A DNA stretch of 64,000 nt from Pedobacter sp. HDW13 (GTDB lineage: Bacteria > Bacteroidota > Bacteroidia > Sphingobacteriales > Sphingobacteriaceae): NCBI RefSeq assembly GCF_011303555.1, contig NZ_CP049868.1, forward strand, positions 5,332,001 through 5,396,000, in the 5' to 3' direction. Shown here piece by piece: positions 42,155 to 52,474 of the stretch (position 1 is the first letter of the stretch; each line of letters starts with the position of its first letter). The notes under the pieces were generated by a model, which had not been told where the DNA came from, did not search any database, and was given only the letters and a program-made list of their open reading frames with translations. Both the position numbers and the translations under genes were made by a program.

Positions 42155-42710
42155 TTTAACAGATTAATGGACGAATTTACTTATTTGTATCTGACTTCTA
42201 TCATGCCTGCCAGATATATTCACAGAGAAGAATTAGGACATAATTATGCAGTTTATTATTCTTAATTGTTTCGGGATTTGGACGATTTTAATGATTTACT
42301 TGAAAATTGACGAATGTTTGATGTGTTGCAGATTGGGTTTTGTTGCTTTGTTGAGATTTGCTGTTTTTAATACTGTTTTGGTGTTTAATTCTTATTGTAT
42401 TAATAAAATAATTGAAAAATTATGTTAAAAAATGTCATTTAACAATGTTAAAACGACTTATCGATACATAAACATAATTTATCGTTTCTTAAAAGCTTAG
42501 TTATTTTCAAACTTCTTTATTAGTGGCTGAATTATTATTCGCTACAATTATTCGTGATGGACCGGATCTCCCTTCAATTTCCGGTAACAATGAAAAAGTA
42601 ACTAATCATTTAACAGGTTTCAATTGATACAGAGCATACGGTTCTGTTGCGGTACTTGTTGTGGTTAATTCTTCAAAAACACATTATTAACTTATTAAAC
42701 TAAAATGTAA
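42155..42710. other. Long upstream region of the susC operon
   Basis: These 556 AT-rich bases hold no convincing gene; a 60-codon frame at 42246-42428 has unusual composition and no family likeness. A long 5' region is common before SusC operons. Near 42455-42490 the words AACGACTTATCG and TTTATCGTT form an imperfect inverted pair that could be an operator. No exact TAnnTTTG box is seen. Confidence 0.5.
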
Positions 42711-45700
42711 ATGAAAAGAAAACTACTAAAGTTTTTGTTGTTCTTTATTGTTTTGCTGGGGATGAAGGCCTCAGCTCAGGAAAGAACGGTAACAGGAATG
42801 GTATCGGCAAAAGAAGACGGATTGCCGCTGCCCGGGGTAAGTGTTAAGGTAAAAGGAGCAAACAACGGGGTAACTACCGGGGCCAATGGCACTTATACCA
42901 TCAAGGTGCCTTCGGGTGTACACAGTCTGGTGTATACGTTTATTGGCTATAAAACAAGAGAACAAAATGTAAATGCCAGAAATATCGATGTCGTACTCGA
43001 ATCGGATGTAAACAGTCTGGATGAAGTAGTAGTGGCTGCCGGAGGTATAAAACGGGCCGCACGCGAGCAGGGTTATGCATCTACACGTGTAGATGGCGAA
43101 TCGCTTACCGCAGGTAAATCGCCTACTATTGCCGGTGGTTTGGCAGGGAAAGTAGCCGGATTGCAGATTAATGCTGTAGGCAGTGGCGTTAATCCGAGCT
43201 ATCGTTTGGTATTGAGGGGAAACCGCTCTATTACGGGCAATAACCAGGCGCTGATTGTATTGGATGGTGCGGTAGTGCCCAATGCTTTGCTTGGCAATCT
43301 AAACCCGGATGATGTAGACGATATTACCGTTTTAAATGGTGCCAGCGGTGCTGCGCTATATGGTTCTGATGCTTCGAACGGAGCCCTTATTATTACCACC
43401 AAAAAAGGTAAACAGGGAACGCCAGTAATTAAGCTTTCAAATACAACGGTGCTTGAGCAGGTTAGTTTTTATCCGCTTTTGCAAAACAGCTTTGGTTCAG
43501 GTTCTACTTCTGGTGCTCAGGTTTACGATCCGATTGAGAACCAGCAATACGGGCCAGCATTTGATGGTACTTTAAAACCTATCGGGCGCGTGCTCGAAAA
43601 CGGCACACAACAGTACGCTACCTATTCGGCCACAGATGATAAATATGATTTCTGGGATACTGGTGTTTCTAACCAGACCGACTTTTCCATTTCTGCAGCT
43701 GATGAGAAATCATCAACCTATTTGTCTGCACAATATCTTAACGGATCAGGTACTACACCGAAAGATGAATATACCCGTATTGCTTTGAGATACAACGGGT
43801 CAAGAAATTTCAGCAAAAATTTCACAGCCAATTACAATGCAAGCTACACCCAGAATAAATATGATATTACCAGTGCAACTTCTACGATTTATAACAATTT
43901 ATTGAATACGCCTGGTCAGATTCCATTATTGAGCTACAAAGACTGGCAAAATACTTCGGGCTGGGGAAGTCCGGATTATTATTATAACGACTATTATGAA
44001 AATCCGTATTGGGCTATCGATAATTACAGACAGAAAACGCAGAATGAGTATTTAACTGGTTTGTTAGAATTAAAGTATAAGGCTACTGATTGGTTAGATT
44101 TTACCTACAGGGCAGCTATCAGCAACCGCTACTACAAGAATAAGAACAGCACAACTGGTTTTACTTACACCCAGTACACGCTCGATCATTCGGCAAAAAC
44201 CAACGAAAGCAGTGGCGTGTCTGATCAGATGTTAAGTACCAGCAACTTCAGTACCGACTTTTTTGCCAATATCAAGAAAGATATCAAAGATTTCTCGATC
44301 AATGCATTGGTGGGTACCTCTTTAAAAAGCTACAACTACAAATACCTCAATGCTTCGGGTAGTGGTTTACAGGTTACCGATTTGTATAACTTGGGTAACA
44401 TTACCGGAACGCCTTCGGCCGATGAATCGAATTACAATACCCGTCAGTACGGCGTGTGGGCCGATGCAACCATTGGTTATAAAAAATATCTGTTTTTACA
44501 CTTAACGGGCAGAAACGACTGGGTTTCGGTACTGGCACCAGCTAACAGATCATTCTTTTACCCTGCAGCCGATGTGTCATTTATCCCAACTGATGCTTTT
44601 GCTTTCTTAAAAAACAGCAAGGTAATCGATTACATGAAAATCAGGGCGGGTATTTCAAAAGTAGGTAACGTTAACGTGGGCAATAGTACCAACGGTGGTG
44701 CTTATTCGCTCGAGTCTACATTCGATTCGCAAACCGGTTATGGTTATGGAACTGGTTATACACCTAACAACACCCTGGTTTCGAACAACCTTAAACCCGA
44801 AATTACCACAGGTTACGAAGGTGGTGTAGATTTCAGGTTGTTTAAAGGTTTGGTTGAAGGTTCGGTAACTTATTACAATACCAGTTCTACCGGACAAGCT
44901 ATTGTGGCCGGCGTACCTATTACGACCGGTTACAGCTATTATTTGCTTAACACCGGCGAATTAACCAACGAAGGTTTGGAAACAGCATTACATTTTACGC
45001 CAATCAGAAAAGGCGACTGGAAGCTAACCCTTGGCGGCAATTATACCTACAATAACAATAAATTGGTGTCATTATCTAACGATTTAACCCGCATTGGCGT
45101 AAGCAACAGTTCAACCATTTTTGGTCAGGTGGGCCAGATTTATCCGGTAATTATCGGTTCCGATTATATCCGCGATCCGGAAGGCAGGGTAGTGGTTGAC
45201 AAAAATACAGGTTATCCTGTTGGTAAAACTGAAGGTAACATTTTAGGAAACACCATTCCGAAGAATAGATTGGGACTTGATTTTCAGTTAAGCTATAAAG
45301 GATTGACATTCTCAGGTCTCTTCGAATACCGCTCAAACTACGTCCAGTATAGCTCAGCAGGTTCTACTTACGATTTTTCAGGCTCTTCTGCCCGTAGCGC
45401 TTATTACAATAGAGAGAAATTTGTATTCCCTAATTCTTCTTATTACGACAGTACAACAGGCACCTATGTAGCCAACAATAGCATTACTGTTTCTGATGGC
45501 GGTGCAGGTTTCTGGACTAGCAGCAGTTTGTATTCGAGCGTAACCAACAACTATGTGTATTCGGGAAATTACTGGAAACTGCGTGAACTGGCACTATCTT
45601 ATAAACTGCCATCGTCGGTATTGCGGAATATAAAGTTTATCAAATCGGCTACAATTAGTGCACAAGGCAGAAATTTATTTATCTGGATGCCAAAATCGAA

Positions 45701-45821
45701 CGAATACGCTGATCCTGATTACAGCAATAACGGTGCAGACAGCAATGCAGTAGGGATTACTTCACTTTCGCAAACCCCTCCAACCAGATATTATGGAGGT
45801 ACTATATCATTAACTTTCTAA
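42711..45821 (+). CDS. SusC/RagA-family TonB-dependent outer-membrane transporter
   Basis: A 1036-residue TonB-dependent transporter. The signal peptide is about 1-22 (GMKASAQ). A carboxypeptidase-like regulatory domain (TVTGMVSAKEDGLPLPGVSV) covers about 26-97. The plug begins at LDEVVVAA (103-110) and includes YGSDASNGALIITTKKGK. The 22-stranded barrel follows and ends in the expected terminal Phe (GGTISLTF). It imports glycans, peptides or other large ligands with its SusD partner encoded next. No glycoside hydrolase or protease in the operon reveals the ligand. Confidence 0.95.
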   Translation: MKRKLLKFLLFFIVLLGMKASAQERTVTGMVSAKEDGLPLPGVSVKVKGANNGVTTGANGTYTIKVPSGVHSLVYTFIGYKTREQNVNARNIDVVLESDVNSLDEVVVAAGGIKRAAREQGYASTRVDGESLTAGKSPTIAGGLAGKVAGLQINAVGSGVNPSYRLVLRGNRSITGNNQALIVLDGAVVPNALLGNLNPDDVDDITVLNGASGAALYGSDASNGALIITTKKGKQGTPVIKLSNTTVLEQVSFYPLLQNSFGSGSTSGAQVYDPIENQQYGPAFDGTLKPIGRVLENGTQQYATYSATDDKYDFWDTGVSNQTDFSISAADEKSSTYLSAQYLNGSGTTPKDEYTRIALRYNGSRNFSKNFTANYNASYTQNKYDITSATSTIYNNLLNTPGQIPLLSYKDWQNTSGWGSPDYYYNDYYENPYWAIDNYRQKTQNEYLTGLLELKYKATDWLDFTYRAAISNRYYKNKNSTTGFTYTQYTLDHSAKTNESSGVSDQMLSTSNFSTDFFANIKKDIKDFSINALVGTSLKSYNYKYLNASGSGLQVTDLYNLGNITGTPSADESNYNTRQYGVWADATIGYKKYLFLHLTGRNDWVSVLAPANRSFFYPAADVSFIPTDAFAFLKNSKVIDYMKIRAGISKVGNVNVGNSTNGGAYSLESTFDSQTGYGYGTGYTPNNTLVSNNLKPEITTGYEGGVDFRLFKGLVEGSVTYYNTSSTGQAIVAGVPITTGYSYYLLNTGELTNEGLETALHFTPIRKGDWKLTLGGNYTYNNNKLVSLSNDLTRIGVSNSSTIFGQVGQIYPVIIGSDYIRDPEGRVVVDKNTGYPVGKTEGNILGNTIPKNRLGLDFQLSYKGLTFSGLFEYRSNYVQYSSAGSTYDFSGSSARSAYYNREKFVFPNSSYYDSTTGTYVANNSITVSDGGAGFWTSSSLYSSVTNNYVYSGNYWKLRELALSYKLPSSVLRNIKFIKSATISAQGRNLFIWMPKSNEYADPDYSNNGADSNAVGITSLSQTPPTRYYGGTISLTF

Positions 45822-45832
45822 TGACAAGAATT

Positions 45833-47428
45833 ATGAAAAGACTTTTAAATTTATCGATCACCCTGATTACTGTTTTTGCGCTGCAAAGCTGTAAGAAAAG
45901 CTATCTGGATATCAACGAAAATACCAACGCTGCAACATCATCATCTCCAAACCTGGTTTTGCCGGCAGTATTGAACAACACAGCTTCAAATTTTATTACT
46001 TATTTCAATTACGGTGCATGGATGGCAGGCTATCAGGCCAACGCCGGTGGTTATTCGTTTACCGGATCAACCTTTTTTACCTATAACTGGAATTCGGGCA
46101 CCAACAACGGCTTGTTTAACTCGGCATTTACCGATTTGAGGAGCTATCAGTACATCATCACCTCTACTACAGGCGTAAATAAATATGTGCTGTATAATGC
46201 AGTAGCACGGATTATGAAATCGTATTACTACCAGATTTTGGTAGATGAGTACGGCAATGTACCCTATACCGAAGGTTTGGCTGGTGTAGATAACCTGACC
46301 CCGCATTACGATGATGCAGCCACGGTTTATAAAGCGCTGGTTACCGAAATAGATGCAGCCATTAAAGACCTGCAAACTTACGGTTCAAGTTCGGTGGTGA
46401 GCGCATTAGGAAGTGCCGATATTGTGTTTAAAGGCGACGCCACTAAATGGATCAAGTTTGCCAACAATATTAAACTGCGCATTTTAACCCGTGCACAGGC
46501 TGGTACGCTGGCTGCTTATGCAACAAGTGCATTCGGTACTTTTTCTGCTGAAGGATTTTTAACTGAAGATGTGACCATTAACCCTGGTTATGTGAGTACA
46601 AGTGCGCGTCAAAATCCTTTGTGGAATACTTATCACTCTTCTTATACTGGTAGTAATGGTGCTTATGCCGCACAACAGATTCCTACCCGCTGGATTTTTT
46701 CTTTCTACAACGGTACCAAACTGTCTGACGCTACGCGTGGTGCGCTTATCTACAAAAACTATGTGGCAGGCACTACACCAATTAACCAGTTGGGTAACGA
46801 AACCAATGTGAGTTCATGGATTTCGGGTTATCCGGCCTGGTACATCGGCGTTGGAACTGCGCTAAATGCACCAGAAACCCAGGGAATTATTAAAAGCAGG
46901 GTAATGGGACAGTTAATTATGCCTGCTGCAGAAACTTATTTCCTATTGGCCGAAGCTGCCTTAAATGGTCACATGCTATCAGGCGATGCTGCTACCAATT
47001 TCGATAATGGCATTAAAGCATCTTACAATTACCTTCAAAAAACGGGTGCCAGCACTACTTCGGCTACTGCTGCTGTTTTAGATGCTTACTTAACGGCTTA
47101 CAAAACCGCAAATGCAGGCAACTATCTCGTGAATTATAGCGCCGCAGCTACTGCCGCACAACGTTTGGAAGCCATTATTACACAAAAATACATTGCATTA
47201 AATTTTGTTGATGGTTACGAGGCCTGGCAAGAGTACAAAAGGACAGGCTATCCGGCAATCTCAGGTACAGGAGCGACCACAACTTTTGTATCGCTGCAAT
47301 CGTCGGCAACATCGGCCGATAAACTTCCGGTTAGAAACCTTTACCCAACTACCGAGTATAACCTTAACCCCAATGTACCAACAGGGCTAAGCGCTTACAC
47401 TTCAAAGATTTTTTGGGATGTTAACTAA
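45833..47428 (+). CDS. SusD/RagB-family ligand-binding lipoprotein
   Basis: A 531-residue surface lipoprotein that caps SusC and captures ligand. The lipobox is LQSC with C20 from the ATG at 45833; an alternative ATG at 45821 overlaps the susC stop and adds four codons. SusD-like marks are SYLDINENTNAATSSSPNLV at the mature start, the TPR-type helices with YYQILVDEYGNVPYTE and, near the end, AIITQKYIALNFVDGYEAWQEYKRTGYP. This variety resembles the SusD-like_2 group. Translation is probably coupled to susC. Confidence 0.93.
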   Translation: MKRLLNLSITLITVFALQSCKKSYLDINENTNAATSSSPNLVLPAVLNNTASNFITYFNYGAWMAGYQANAGGYSFTGSTFFTYNWNSGTNNGLFNSAFTDLRSYQYIITSTTGVNKYVLYNAVARIMKSYYYQILVDEYGNVPYTEGLAGVDNLTPHYDDAATVYKALVTEIDAAIKDLQTYGSSSVVSALGSADIVFKGDATKWIKFANNIKLRILTRAQAGTLAAYATSAFGTFSAEGFLTEDVTINPGYVSTSARQNPLWNTYHSSYTGSNGAYAAQQIPTRWIFSFYNGTKLSDATRGALIYKNYVAGTTPINQLGNETNVSSWISGYPAWYIGVGTALNAPETQGIIKSRVMGQLIMPAAETYFLLAEAALNGHMLSGDAATNFDNGIKASYNYLQKTGASTTSATAAVLDAYLTAYKTANAGNYLVNYSAAATAAQRLEAIITQKYIALNFVDGYEAWQEYKRTGYPAISGTGATTTFVSLQSSATSADKLPVRNLYPTTEYNLNPNVPTGLSAYTSKIFWDVN

Positions 47429-47450
47429 TTGATTTTTTAAACAGAAAGAA

Positions 47451-48392
47451 ATGAAAAATTATAAAAAAATTAGCCTTGCATTGCTGGTATTCGCTGCAGG
47501 TCTTACATCTTGTACCAAACAAGATGGCATTTATACCGAAAACGGCTCCGTTGGGATTATTGAACTGGCCGATTTGCCTTCGAGAACGAGCTCTACGGCC
47601 TATGCTGTAGCCACCAAATCTTTTGATGCTGCAACTTCCATTGACTTTCCAGTAACGATAAACTATACAGGTGTAGATGGAGCACCTGAAGATGTAAACC
47701 TGGTTTTAGCTTTCGACGATGCGGCCGTGGCCACCATGAGTAGCAGCTATACCGTGTTACCTACTTCATTGTACACTGTACCCAGCTACAATGTAACAAT
47801 CCCGAAAGGATCAAAAACGGCAACTTTTCACCTTACATTGAATACAGCTGCTTTCGATTTCACCAAAACCTACGCGTTAGGCATTAAAATCAAATCTGCT
47901 TCTTCCGGAACCATTAGCAGTAATTATGGAACAGGGGTGTTTTTAATTGTGGCCAAAAACAAGTATGATGGCGTATATACCGTAACCGCTTCGAGCGCGA
48001 TGGTTGATAACACTTCGGCTACTTTGGTAGGCTATTATCCCATGACTCAGGAATTGAGGACTACCGGAGCTACATCTGTAGTAGAATATGATGGCTATCT
48101 GTATGCCAACAATTATTATCACCCGATTAAAAGCGGTACATCTACTTCTGCTTACGGAAACTTTGCTCCGATATTTACAATGGATGCCGATGGCAATGTA
48201 ACTTCGGTAACCAATTATTACGGACAGGGAACCAACTCATCTGTGCGGGCGGCAAGGTTAAATCCGGCAGGGGTAAACAAGTTTACTGTTTCGGGTAATA
48301 CCAAAGTTTTAGAAGTAAGTTACATCATGACACAGTCTGGTGCCGACAGGACATTCTTCTATGAAAAATGGACTTACACTAAAGCAAGATAA
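47451..48392 (+). CDS. DUF1735-type surface lipoprotein of the susCD operon
   Basis: A 313-residue lipoprotein. The signal ends at the lipobox LTSC with C21. Residues about 50-165 resemble the BT_3987/DUF1735 domain, an Ig-like fold with PVTINYTG and TVPKG-like NVTIPKGSKTATFHLTL. The C-terminal half is a beta-rich region with NKYDGVYTVTASS, as in proteins following SusD in many polysaccharide or glycan loci. It probably assists ligand binding at the surface. It starts 22 bases after susD and is followed by a strong terminator. Confidence 0.8.
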   Translation: MKNYKKISLALLVFAAGLTSCTKQDGIYTENGSVGIIELADLPSRTSSTAYAVATKSFDAATSIDFPVTINYTGVDGAPEDVNLVLAFDDAAVATMSSSYTVLPTSLYTVPSYNVTIPKGSKTATFHLTLNTAAFDFTKTYALGIKIKSASSGTISSNYGTGVFLIVAKNKYDGVYTVTASSAMVDNTSATLVGYYPMTQELRTTGATSVVEYDGYLYANNYYHPIKSGTSTSAYGNFAPIFTMDADGNVTSVTNYYGQGTNSSVRAARLNPAGVNKFTVSGNTKVLEVSYIMTQSGADRTFFYEKWTYTKAR

Positions 48393-48409
48393 CAGTTTGT
48401 GTAGTCATT

Positions 48410-48446
48410 AAAAAGGGGGAGATTCAAAGGGAAACTCCCCTTTTTA
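48410..48446 (+). terminator. Rho-independent terminator of the susCD operon
   Basis: AAAAAGGGGGAG (48410-48421) pairs with CTCCCCTTTTT (48435-48445) with one bulged G and a 13-base loop, running into T residues. It closes the three-gene operon. Confidence 0.85.
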
Positions 48447-48818
48447 TCTTAAATTTTAATCTATTTAATATTATTTAAAATACTGATTAACAAAAATATA
48501 TAGTTAAAAAATGTTAAACGAAATATTGAATTTTTGAGGCCGTTTTTTTGTCGATACAAAGCAATTACTCATCGGTACTTGCTTTACAGAGCGTATCATT
48601 TTCAGGATATTTGAGTCATCAAGAAAAACAAAAAAGCTTTTTAATTGCTTATAAAAAGAAAAGAAAATTATCGTCCGATCTTAGAAAAGTAAAGGCGTTT
48701 CAATAAAGGTACTTCCTAGTAAATTTAGGTTAGTTAATGATTAGTTAAAATAGAGATCGTGCTGGATAGCCGATCTCTATTTGTTTAAAGTAACCTGCTT
48801 TCAGCTAAAGCTTTCTAC
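48447..48818. other. Intergenic region without a recognised gene
   Basis: AT-rich gap of 372 bases between the operon terminator and the end of pdxH. I see no coding frame, repeat-family copy or promoter match. Confidence 0.6.
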
Positions 48819-49469
48819 CTAAGGAGCCAATCTGCTTTTCACCCAGCTGCCCTTAATCCACTCGAAATTGATCCTGTCGTGCAACCTGCTGCTGCGTCCT
48901 TGCCAAAACTCTATACGTGTAGGTTTTACCACATAGCCGCCCCAGTGTGCAGGTTTAACAATCGTTTTATCCTGGTTTTTAGCTTTAAAATCGACAACTT
49001 TTTGTTCTAAAAAAGCCCTGTCGGGTATCACCTGACTTTGCGGCGAAGCAATTGCACCAATCTGGCTTTCTTCAGGCCGGGTATTAAAATAAGCCTCTGA
49101 GGTTTCTTTATCCAGTTTTTCAACCGAACCTTCAATTCTTACCTGTCGCTCCAGTTCGGGCCAGTGAAATACCAGGCACGCATAAGGATTTCTCTTTAGC
49201 TCTTTTCCTTTGGCACTCAGGTAATTAGTGTAAAACCTGAAGCCCTGCTCATCAGCACCTTTTAGCAGCACGATACGTGCGTCAGGTCGGCCAGATTTAT
49301 CGGCTGTAGCCAGCGTCATAACATTGGGCTCGTATATTTTAGCTTCAACAGCGTGTTCAAACCATTTTTTAAACTGTACAATCGGATCGTTGTCTACGTC
49401 TGATTCGTCTAGTGAAGCGCTTTTGTAATCTTGGCGCAGGTTTTGTAGAAATTCATTTGTAACTTGCAT
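48819..49469 (-). CDS. pdxH: Pyridoxamine 5'-phosphate oxidase
   Basis: A 216-residue FMN enzyme making pyridoxal 5'-phosphate. Family marks are ATADKSGRPDARIVLLKG near 62-79, FYTNYLSAKGKELKRNP, RQVRIEGSVEKL, SQIGAIASPQSQ and the C-terminal IEFWQGRSSRLHDRINF, all lining the FMN/PLP site. The frame is open 20 codons further, but ATG at 49469 gives the usual length and follows a -7 box. PLP would serve BioA and the aminotransferase in this window. It diverges from the YqgE gene. Confidence 0.95.
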   Translation of the reverse strand: MQVTNEFLQNLRQDYKSASLDESDVDNDPIVQFKKWFEHAVEAKIYEPNVMTLATADKSGRPDARIVLLKGADEQGFRFYTNYLSAKGKELKRNPYACLVFHWPELERQVRIEGSVEKLDKETSEAYFNTRPEESQIGAIASPQSQVIPDRAFLEQKVVDFKAKNQDKTIVKPAHWGGYVVKPTRIEFWQGRSSRLHDRINFEWIKGSWVKSRLAP

Positions 49470-49473
49470 AAAA

Positions 49474-49481
49474 CAAAAATA
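49474..49481 (-). promoter_or_regulatory. -7 element of pdxH
   Basis: The minus strand reads TATTTTTG, a TAnnTTTG match, four bases before the ATG at 49469. This would exclude the longer frame and give a nearly leaderless transcript. Confidence 0.5.
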
Positions 49482-49515
49482 GGCATCTTTTATGGTGCTA
49501 CAAATGATTATCGTC

Positions 49516-50079
49516 ATGCTTAACAACATTAAACCGAAAACTGGCCGCTTGCTGATCTCAGAACCCTTTATGGCCGATCCGAATTTTAAAAGATCAGTTG
49601 TACTGTTAACCGAGCATGGCGAAGAGGGGACGGTTGGCTATATCCTTAATCAGGTAGGAAACTTAATTTTAAATGATGTAATACAGGATTTGTGGCAGGC
49701 CGATAACCACATTTATTTCGGCGGTCCGGTAGCTGCCGATACCTTGCATTTTATACACCGTTGTTACGATAAACTGCAAAGTGGCGAGCCTATTGGCGAT
49801 GGCTTATACTGGGGCGGTAATTTCGAAACACTTAAAATCCTGATGAATACCAATACCATAAGTGCTGATGAAATTAAGTTTTTTATGGGTTACTCGGGTT
49901 GGGGTGTAGGGCAATTAGATCGCGAGATTGAGGAAAACGCTTGGATGGTAAGCAATATCCCTAATGTTGATCTGATTTTTGGTAACGATGATGAAAAGCT
50001 CTGGCGCGATGTAATTGTGCACTTAGGGCCAAAATTTGCGCATGTTAGTAATTTTCCAATTGACCCTAATTTAAATTAA
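49516..50079 (+). CDS. YqgE/AlgH-family protein
   Basis: A 187-residue protein matching UPF0301 (YqgE/AlgH): PKTGRLLISEPFMADPNFKRSVVLL at the start, GTVGYILNQ, YFGGPVAADTLHFIH and FFMGYSGWGVGQLDREI. The function is not settled; AlgH was first linked to alginate regulation. ATG at 49516 gives the family length; the frame opens eight codons earlier. It diverges from pdxH and converges with the gene at 50108. Confidence 0.92.
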   Translation: MLNNIKPKTGRLLISEPFMADPNFKRSVVLLTEHGEEGTVGYILNQVGNLILNDVIQDLWQADNHIYFGGPVAADTLHFIHRCYDKLQSGEPIGDGLYWGGNFETLKILMNTNTISADEIKFFMGYSGWGVGQLDREIEENAWMVSNIPNVDLIFGNDDEKLWRDVIVHLGPKFAHVSNFPIDPNLN

Positions 50080-50107
50080 TTCGCACCTACGTGATGAGCA
50101 ATGTATA

Positions 50108-50764
50108 TTAATCCATATTTATAATGGAAAAATATAATGCATTTTCAAAATGATTTTCTTTTAATAGAGGTTCAATTTTTTTAAATGATTCTCTATGCTG
50201 CTGCGTATAGATTAGATATACCGGAAAAACTTTTTCACCGATTTCAATAATAAGGGGTACTTGTACCTGCATTTCTCCAACTAAGTCATAATACTGCATT
50301 AGTTCCTGCTTAATTTTGATGCTATTGGTGTCACAAGCTTGTTCAATATAGGCCATGATTAGTGGTAGATCTACGGCTAAATTTCCTGTTGTGGTGCTTT
50401 CAAAACGTTCAATTCCCAATTGTTCAATATTGGTATAGGCAAATTTAGTATTAAGATAGTTTTCAGTTTCGTACTTGAAATAAGCTCCGGTACTAATGTC
50501 CTGAGCTACTTTTTTGCCAGCGATAATTCCTTTCATAATCACAAAAGGTGCAATGGCAATAAAAGTTAAAAAACCGATAATCACTGCAATGATACTGCTA
50601 TAAATCGCCCTTCTGCTGATGCAGGCTTTGTAAAAAAGACTCCAATAATCGTCTAATGATCCGGTTTCGAAACAATAATCAACGATTTTAGACAGATTGG
50701 TTAAATTGATAACTAGATTATAGAGGATAAAGAATCCACAAAAGAGAAAAATTAGGAGCGCCAT
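50108..50764 (-). CDS. Hypothetical membrane protein
   Basis: A 218-residue protein with two predicted membrane helices, about residues 2-22 and 54-80, and a C-terminal soluble domain of about 130 residues rich in Glu. The second helix is hydrophobic and ends in MKGIIAGKK. I recognise no family. It follows purE on the same strand by 21 bases, so it is probably co-transcribed with purK-purE, though a role in purine synthesis is unlikely. Confidence 0.65.
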   Translation of the reverse strand: MALLIFLFCGFFILYNLVINLTNLSKIVDYCFETGSLDDYWSLFYKACISRRAIYSSIIAVIIGFLTFIAIAPFVIMKGIIAGKKVAQDISTGAYFKYETENYLNTKFAYTNIEQLGIERFESTTTGNLAVDLPLIMAYIEQACDTNSIKIKQELMQYYDLVGEMQVQVPLIIEIGEKVFPVYLIYTQQHRESFKKIEPLLKENHFENALYFSIINMD

Positions 50765-50785
50765 AAAGATTATAGATTTTTAATT

Positions 50786-51286
50786 TTAGAGAGTATCTGC
50801 AGATTCTTCTACTTTTCGCCTTAGTTCATCTTTATAAGCCTGCATTTTTACAGTTAAAGATTCATCAGCAGTAGCTAAAATCTGAGCGGCCAGTAAACCT
50901 GCATTTTTAGCCGCATTTAAAGCAACTGTAGCCACCGGAATACCATTTGGCATTTGTAGGATTGATAAAATACTATCCCAACCATCAATAGAGTTCGATG
51001 ATTTTACCGGTACACCAATAACGGGTAGCGTTGTGATCGAAGCCACCATGCCAGGTAAGTGTGCAGCACCGCCAGCACCGGCAATAATTACTTTTAAGCC
51101 TCTGCCTTGTGCTTCCTTGGCATAATTGAACATGCGTTCAGGCGTTCTGTGCGCCGAAACCACTGTAATTTCGTAACTGATTCCAAATTCTTTTAGTATA
51201 TCAGCAGCATCCTGCATAACCGGTAAGTCCGATTTGCTACCCATTATTATGCCGACACTGAAGTTTGGTGAATTTGTATTGCTCAT
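50786..51286 (-). CDS. purE: N5-carboxyaminoimidazole ribonucleotide mutase
   Basis: A 166-residue class I PurE converting N5-CAIR to CAIR in purine synthesis. The substrate loops are GIIMGSKSDLP at 12-22, the catalytic-His motif VSAHRTPERM at 43-52, and GAGGAAHLPGM near 70-80 and SILQMPNGIPVATVA. It follows purK by 29 bases on the same strand, as expected for the two-step N5-CAIR route. Confidence 0.96.
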   Translation of the reverse strand: MSNTNSPNFSVGIIMGSKSDLPVMQDAADILKEFGISYEITVVSAHRTPERMFNYAKEAQGRGLKVIIAGAGGAAHLPGMVASITTLPVIGVPVKSSNSIDGWDSILSILQMPNGIPVATVALNAAKNAGLLAAQILATADESLTVKMQAYKDELRRKVEESADTL

Positions 51287-51315
51287 GATATATTTTTTAA
51301 ATTTTATGGTAAAGG

Positions 51316-52455
51316 TTATGCAATTACGCGTAATGTTTTTTGTACAAACCGTGCTTTTTCAATGGCTTTGTCCCTGTCAATATCAACAATGGTTGCATGC
51401 CCCATTTTACGGAAAGGCTTGGTGTATTTCTTACCATACAAGTGCACATAAACACCATCAATGGCTAATATTTTTTCTAAATTTTCATATTTCGCTACAC
51501 CTTCATAGCCTTTTTCGCCCAACAGGTTAATCATAATTGCATTAGTTATGCTGCTGGTATCGCCTAATGGAAGGTTGTAAATGGCACGTAAGTGTTGTTC
51601 AAATTGCGAAACATAATTGCCCTCAATAGTTTGGTGACCACTGTTGTGTGGGCGTGGAGCCACTTCGTTTACCAATAACTCGCCATCTTTGCAAACGAAC
51701 ATTTCTACTGCTAAAATGCCGGTAATGTTCATAGCTGAAGCAATATTTTTGGCAATGTTTTCGGCTTTTTGCTGTAAACTTTCACCAAAAGTTGAAGGAG
51801 AAATCAAAAATTCAACCAAGTTGGCTTCCGGATTAAATTCCATTTCTACCATCGGAAATGTTTTCATGTCGCCGTTGGCATTACGAGCCACAATTACAGC
51901 CACTTCTTTTTCAAAATCAACCAATTTTTCGATAATACAAGGCGCATCAAAGGCTTTATCCAAATCGGCGGCACTGTTTATTTTCATTACGCCTTTTCCG
52001 TCGTAACCGTCTTTTCTCAGCTTTAAGATATATGGAAACTGAAACTGGCTGTTTTCCATATCTTCTTTCGTATTCACAATCTGAAACGGTGAAGTAGGAA
52101 TATCGTTCTCCTTAAAAAACTGTTTTTGTACGCCTTTATCTTGTATTAAACGGATTACGCGCGACTGCGGGAAAACCTTTTTACCTTCTTTTTCCAGTTG
52201 CTCCAGTGCATCTATATTTACCTTTTCAATTTCGATGGTAATGATGTCTGCTTTTTTGCCGAAATTATAAACCGTATCAAAATCGGTAATCGAGCCGTTT
52301 TCGAAGTAATTTGCGATGTGTTTACAGGGCGCATCTGGATCAGGATCTAAAACCAATGAAGTAACATTGTAATTGATGGCTTGCTGGATGAGCATCCGGC
52401 CCAATTGTCCACCACCTAAAATACCTAATTTTAATTCGCTTATCTGTTTTGCCAT
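51316..52455 (-). CDS. purK: N5-carboxyaminoimidazole ribonucleotide synthase
   Basis: A 379-residue ATP-grasp enzyme that makes N5-CAIR from AIR, ATP and bicarbonate. The N-terminal LGILGGGQLGRML is at 10-22, the ATP-grasp lysines are in FPYILKLRKDGYDGKGV, EKLVDFEKEVAVIVARN follows, and the metal site ELLVNEVAPRPHNSGHQT is near 270. It heads the purK-purE unit. Its -7 element overlaps a divergent promoter for the flavoprotein gene. Confidence 0.95.
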   Translation of the reverse strand: MAKQISELKLGILGGGQLGRMLIQQAINYNVTSLVLDPDPDAPCKHIANYFENGSITDFDTVYNFGKKADIITIEIEKVNIDALEQLEKEGKKVFPQSRVIRLIQDKGVQKQFFKENDIPTSPFQIVNTKEDMENSQFQFPYILKLRKDGYDGKGVMKINSAADLDKAFDAPCIIEKLVDFEKEVAVIVARNANGDMKTFPMVEMEFNPEANLVEFLISPSTFGESLQQKAENIAKNIASAMNITGILAVEMFVCKDGELLVNEVAPRPHNSGHQTIEGNYVSQFEQHLRAIYNLPLGDTSSITNAIMINLLGEKGYEGVAKYENLEKILAIDGVYVHLYGKKYTKPFRKMGHATIVDIDRDKAIEKARFVQKTLRVIA

Positions 52456-52474
52456 GAGGGGTTGAAAATTATGC

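Noticed and set aside
42246..42428. 60-codon frame upstream of susC
   Set aside because: Very AT-rich, hydrophobic by composition, no promoter box and no recognised relatives.
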